Shown here in pieces: positions 60,755 through 64,000 of a stretch of DNA of 64,000 nt; the first letter of the stretch is position 1, and each line of letters starts with the position of its first letter. The notes below the pieces were generated by a model, which was not told where the DNA came from, made no database searches, and saw only the letters and a program-made list of their open reading frames with translations. The position numbers and the translations under genes were made by a program. The stretch is from Chryseobacterium tagetis (GTDB lineage: Bacteria; Bacteroidota; Bacteroidia; Flavobacteriales; Weeksellaceae), in NCBI RefSeq assembly GCF_016735585.2, contig NZ_JAERSE020000001.1, forward strand, positions 806,001 through 870,000. The letters are read 5' to 3'.

Positions 60755-61847
60755 ATGAGTATTTAAATCGTTCAAAAGTCTGCCAATATTTATCTTTATA
60801 AATATGATATTCTATTTTTAATTTATCAGAATATCTAGATATAATTTCATAGGTAATTCTGGACGACTCTCTAAATTCTCTGCATGCAAAGAAAATTTCT
60901 CTCAAATTATCTGCTGTTTCTCTGCCAATATTTAGATAGCCTTCTGTATCAATAAGCATATTGCTTAACTCTTCTTCAAAAGCGTTCATCGAATGATTGT
61001 CTTCGGGAGTTGGAAGCCCTTGGTTATCTTCTCCTTCATAATAGATTTCTATCTTTAAAACCCATGGATGAGATGCTTTATGGTCCCATTCCAAAACCGT
61101 GGTATTGGCAATCGCAAAATAAGGTTTTCCGTTGCTGAGAGCCGCTTCAAAACTTCCCCAGTTATCTTTTTGAGCCGAATATCTTTTATGTTGGTATTTT
61201 TGTTCGAATTCGCTTTCTCTCCATGCAAGATAATCTTTCAGTTTGGCAATAGGAATAAGTTCTACATTCTCCGGATTGTTTCCTTTTATTTGCAAATGAT
61301 CAATAATGGTTGCAGAAGACAATTCGCCAAGAAGATTATTAAGATAGATATAAACCCCGTTTACAATGATATCTTTTTCAGCTTCGTTGAATTCATCATA
61401 TATTATTGTAAGATCTATTTCATCAGGGTAGTCATCATCATAAGTTGCATAAAAAGATAAATTTTCTGCAGAAAAAGTATGATTCTCCATATTGATCTGA
61501 AACTTGGAAATATTGACTTCAGGTTTGAGTGCCGTGAATTTCCAATTATCAATATTGGGTGCTGATTTTATAAGGTCCTCTACAAAGACAATATTTTTAA
61601 TGTTTGTATCTGCTGTAAGGATAAGTTCAGCCGTCTGGCTGTCATGCATTCCTGTAAGGAAATAAATTCCGTCTTTAATTTGGGTTAATTTTGAGGTCAT
61701 TTTATCAAAAAAGACTTCTTCTACCTTTTCGCCGTCATGTACTGCTTTCCAGAATTTTTTGTGGTTTGCCGAAAACCAGTCCCAAAATTCTGTATTTGTA
61801 GCAATATTTTCGTTTTTAGAAGGGAACATTCTACGTAAAAACTTCAT
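60753..61847 (-). CDS. DUF695-domain protein, unknown
   Basis: 364 residues, no signal peptide. N-terminal part (about 15-215) contains WDWFSANHKKFWKAV, ATYDDDYPDEIDLTIIYDEF; the second part (about 225-364) has NWGSFEAALSNGKPYFAIAN and HKASHPWVLKIEIYYEG, typical of DUF695. Acidic throughout. Function unknown; relatives are often in toxin-immunity or stress contexts, but no toxin gene is next to it here. Confidence 0.7.
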   Translation of the reverse strand: MKFLRRMFPSKNENIATNTEFWDWFSANHKKFWKAVHDGEKVEEVFFDKMTSKLTQIKDGIYFLTGMHDSQTAELILTADTNIKNIVFVEDLIKSAPNIDNWKFTALKPEVNISKFQINMENHTFSAENLSFYATYDDDYPDEIDLTIIYDEFNEAEKDIIVNGVYIYLNNLLGELSSATIIDHLQIKGNNPENVELIPIAKLKDYLAWRESEFEQKYQHKRYSAQKDNWGSFEAALSNGKPYFAIANTTVLEWDHKASHPWVLKIEIYYEGEDNQGLPTPEDNHSMNAFEEELSNMLIDTEGYLNIGRETADNLREIFFACREFRESSRITYEIISRYSDKLKIEYHIYKDKYWQTFERFKYS

Positions 61848-61995
61848 CTATTGTGTATTTCTTGTATCTATTTGTATTAGTACAAAAATAGGAAAGATGT
61901 TTTGAAAAACAGACTATTTTAAATTAAATTTCTTAATTATTTATAATTTTTTGGTTAATTTTTTAAAATATTTATATTTTAATTGCTGATTTTAT

Positions 61996-62745
61996 TTACC
62001 AGTTATTAAGTCCGTTTTCAAGAGCTTTTTTATAATTTTCTTCATCGAAGCTATACAGGTCGGGTGATTTATAAGCCCCACCACGGCGCTGTTCATCGAG
62101 TTTTCTAAGAATCCCGAGGTTTTTAATTTTTCTATAAAAATTCCCTCGATTAAGCTCTTTTCCCAAAATAGCTTCATATAGTTTTTGGACTTCAGGTAAA
62201 GTGAATTTTTCAGGAAGAAGATTATAACCAATAGGCTTAATAGCAATCTTTTCTCTTAAAGTAAGCAAAGCCTTCTCGATAATTTCGCGGTGATCCATTG
62301 CCAGTTCAATCTCAGGAAGTTCACTTAAATAGATCCATTCGCAGGTTTCACTCATTTCGTCGGCTACAGGATGTAGTTTTGTTGCATTATAAAGTGCGTA
62401 GAAACCAATTGTGATAAATCTCTGTTTTTGAAATAATGTTTCATCAAAATCTTCAAAATAAAACTCACTTCGATTCTTCTTTCCAAAAACACCGAATTCT
62501 TCAAGATAAGAAACCGTCACGCCAGCTCTTTCCTTCAAAAGCCTTACAATAGCTTCGTCCAGATCTTCATCCCTTCGAATGTAACCTCCAGGAAGCATCC
62601 ATTGTTTTCTGTAGTTCATTTTCAGAAGCAGAACTTTCAGTTCATTATTATCAAACCCGAAAATCACGGGATCCGTCGATATATGAGGCAAAAAGATTTC
62701 TTTTGCTTCTGAAGATTTCTCTAAAAATTGCTGTTTAGAATCCAT
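61996..62745 (-). CDS. Nudix-domain transcriptional regulator (NrtR-like), catalytic box degenerate
   Basis: 249 residues from MDSKQQFLEKSSEAKE (ATG at 62745). Nudix fold about 25-155 with LPGGYIRRDEDLDEAIVRLL; the Nudix box should read R-E-x2-E-E but reads RLLKER, so hydrolysis is unlikely. A C-terminal winged helix (about 160-245: LPEVQKLYEAILGKELNRGN, FYRKIKNLGILRKL) is typical of NrtR-type regulators. In Bacteroidota this family controls sugar catabolism genes. It is divergent from a sugar transporter gene, its likely target. Minus-strand TACCTTTG at 62774-62781 is a candidate -7 box. Confidence 0.87.
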   Translation of the reverse strand: MDSKQQFLEKSSEAKEIFLPHISTDPVIFGFDNNELKVLLLKMNYRKQWMLPGGYIRRDEDLDEAIVRLLKERAGVTVSYLEEFGVFGKKNRSEFYFEDFDETLFQKQRFITIGFYALYNATKLHPVADEMSETCEWIYLSELPEIELAMDHREIIEKALLTLREKIAIKPIGYNLLPEKFTLPEVQKLYEAILGKELNRGNFYRKIKNLGILRKLDEQRRGGAYKSPDLYSFDEENYKKALENGLNNW

Positions 62746-62773
62746 ACTAAATAAGTGGTATAATCTGAGAGCA

Positions 62774-62781
62774 CAAAGGTA
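62774..62781 (-). promoter_or_regulatory. Candidate -7 box TACCTTTG of the Nudix regulator
   Basis: Minus strand reads TACCTTTG (consensus TAnnTTTG), 28 bp upstream of the ATG at 62745. No good -33 box is visible, so confidence is limited. Confidence 0.4.
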
Positions 62782-62938
62782 AGATTTAATTTCTGAGATC
62801 ATTCTAAAAATTACTTCCTACTTCAGTGAAATTCATATATTTTACCGATTCGCTATACATTTATTAAAAAAAACGAAATTTAAAAGTATAATATCAAATA
62901 AAAAGGAATTACCTTTAACCTCTTTTTATTTTAAATGA

Positions 62939-64000
62939 ATGACTATGACGAATGAAGTAAAAACAAAAAGCAGGAATTATACTATTCCTCTTATTACCAT
63001 TACGCTTTTATTTTTTATGTGGGGTTTCATTACCTGTATGAATGACATCCTGATTCCTTATCTGAAACAGCTTTTTAAACTGACTTTCTTTGAATCGATG
63101 TTGGTGCAGTTCTGTTTCTTTGGAGCTTATTTTATAGGCTCATTAATTTATTTCCTGATCTCAACTTCGAGCGGAGATCCCATTAACAAAGTAGGCTATA
63201 AAAAAGGAATTCTTTTCGGAATTTTCCTTGCAGCTTTAGGATGTGTTTTGTTTTATCCTGCAGCTACTTTCTCGTCTTACGGGTTGTTTTTAGGAGCTTT
63301 GTTTGTTTTAGGATTAGGATTTACGGTTTTGCAGATCACTGCAAATGCTTATGTTTCTCTTTTAGGTTCGGAAGAATCTGCATCCAGTAGATTGAATATG
63401 ACCCAAGCCTTCAATGCGTTCGGAACGACTATCGCTCCGGTTTTGGGTGGACATTTAATTTTTGAATTTTTCTCTGCTGCAGACGGATCTTTCAGTGCGG
63501 TGGCAACGAGAATTCCTTATTTAATCTTTGCAGCAATTTTACTTTTAGTTGCTTTATTGATTTCAAGAGTGAAACTTCCATCTTTTCAGACTGCGGAAGA
63601 AGAGATTGAGAAAGGTTTTGGAGCTTTCAAGTTTACTCATTTAAAATTTGGGGTTTTTGCCATGTTTTGTTACGTTGGTGGGGAAGTAGCCGTAGGAAGC
63701 TTTATCATCAGCTTTTTAGAACAGCCTCAGGTGATGAACCTTAATGAGGTTGTAAGTAAAAACTACCTTTCTTTATATTGGGGAGGCGCAATGATTGGTC
63801 GATTTTTGGGAGCAATTTCTTTGAATCAATCCATTAGCCAGTCGAAAAAAGCAATCTATATGTTGGGAGCGGCAACGTTGGTGTTCCTAGTTATTTTCAG
63901 TATTGTTGACTTAACTTTTTCACAAATCAGTTTCTTCTTGGTGTTCATTGTTCTTAATTTTATTGCCTTCTTTATTGGAAAGGCAGCACCAGCAAGAACA
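62939..64000 (+). CDS. Sugar MFS transporter (FucP/GluP type), 3' end cut by window edge
   Basis: 354 residues are inside the window, from MTMTNEVKTKSRNYTIPL (a second ATG at 62945 is also possible). Helix 1 FFMWGFITCMNDILIPYLK is the FucP/GluP signature, followed by LGLGFTVLQITANAYVSLLG and RLNMTQAFNAFGTTIAPVLG. The family imports L-fucose, glucose, galactose or other sugars with H+. Full proteins are about 430-440 residues, so about 80 are outside. Divergent from the Nudix regulator with 193 bp between starts. Confidence 0.9.
   Translation, partial: MTMTNEVKTKSRNYTIPLITITLLFFMWGFITCMNDILIPYLKQLFKLTFFESMLVQFCFFGAYFIGSLIYFLISTSSGDPINKVGYKKGILFGIFLAALGCVLFYPAATFSSYGLFLGALFVLGLGFTVLQITANAYVSLLGSEESASSRLNMTQAFNAFGTTIAPVLGGHLIFEFFSAADGSFSAVATRIPYLIFAAILLLVALLISRVKLPSFQTAEEEIEKGFGAFKFTHLKFGVFAMFCYVGGEVAVGSFIISFLEQPQVMNLNEVVSKNYLSLYWGGAMIGRFLGAISLNQSISQSKKAIYMLGAATLVFLVIFSIVDLTFSQISFFLVFIVLNFIAFFIGKAAPART

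Noticed and set aside
61201..61215. GTTCGAATTC as a tRNA T-arm
   Set aside because: It lies in a coding sequence and has no matching acceptor, anticodon or D arms around it.
61068..61460. 130-codon plus-strand ORF inside the DUF695 gene
   Set aside because: It is a shadow ORF with cysteine- and phenylalanine-rich random composition and no start signal.
61992..62246. 84-codon minus-strand ORF overlapping the Nudix regulator in another frame
   Set aside because: It lies fully within the winged-helix coding part of the real gene.

Overview
The window is AT-rich, densely coded chromosomal DNA from a member of the Bacteroidota, class Flavobacteriia, most likely Chryseobacterium or a close relative. 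The genus is inferred from protein style and gene order, not from a database search. Supporting signs are TAnnTTTG-type -7 promoter boxes, few Shine-Dalgarno sequences, a type IX secretion (T9SS) C-terminal sorting domain, PorQ next to cytidylate kinase, a TamL-type outer-membrane lipoprotein, a TonB receptor, and an E1alpha-E2 pyruvate dehydrogenase pair. I see no rRNA, tRNA, CRISPR array, transposase or prophage. Both window edges cut genes: a MATE transporter on the left and a sugar MFS transporter on the right.

Layout. 1-9.1 kb (minus strand): MATE pump, a sigma-54-type response regulator without a DNA-binding domain, YggS, a polysaccharide deacetylase lipoprotein, and a copper module (HMA/AraC-type regulator, Cu+ P-type ATPase with four extra metal-binding repeats, DUF72 protein). 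9.3-11 kb: RRM RNA-binding protein, BlaI-like repressor, PAP2 protein. 11.4-16.2 kb (plus): pdhA-pdhC, LolD-like ATPase, L,D-transpeptidase, RadC. 16.2-19.4 kb: a small AT-rich group (FemAB/GNAT-like, PhyH oxygenase, GT-C-like membrane protein). 19.4-23.5 kb: soluble pyrophosphatase followed by a membrane pyrophosphatase fused to an OmpA domain. 23.5-30.4 kb: aminotransferase, M28 peptidase, two VOC proteins, HxlR regulator divergent from a DsbA-like lipoprotein, SDR plus AraC regulator. 30.7-40.2 kb: T9SS substrate, UvrA, TonB receptor plus DUF2490 protein, HD alarmone-hydrolase-like protein, LuxR regulator. 40.5-47.5 kb (minus): a MarR-controlled fadN-fadA-fadE beta-oxidation operon interrupted by two four-helix-bundle genes. 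47.6-52.7 kb: an iron-type ABC importer lacking its binding protein, TlpA-like protein, ferredoxin-type reductase, SanA-like protein. 52.7-62.8 kb: TamL, rRNA methyltransferase, YtxH/holin stress cassette, porQ-cmk, pyrH-frr, DUF695 protein. The right end is a Nudix-type regulator divergent from a sugar transporter.

How parts work together. fadN, fadA and fadE supply the four steps of beta-oxidation. The MarR gene just upstream carries two near-perfect palindromes, 83 bp apart, in its promoter region, so an autoregulated fatty-acid switch is likely. The copper ATPase and the HMA-AraC regulator plausibly form a sense-and-export pair. The HxlR regulator and DsbA-like lipoprotein share a promoter region with tandem palindromes. 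pyrH-frr and porQ-cmk are conserved housekeeping pairs.

The most unusual structures are: the two four-helix-bundle genes, each flanked by inverted repeats, placed exactly between fad genes; the membrane pyrophosphatase-OmpA fusion; the HMA-AraC fusion regulator; the marR and hxlR operators; a 148-bp inverted-repeat element at 40258-40405; and dispersed REP-like repeats. No large unknown system with clear boundaries was seen. The four-helix-bundle cassettes are the best candidate for something under-described.
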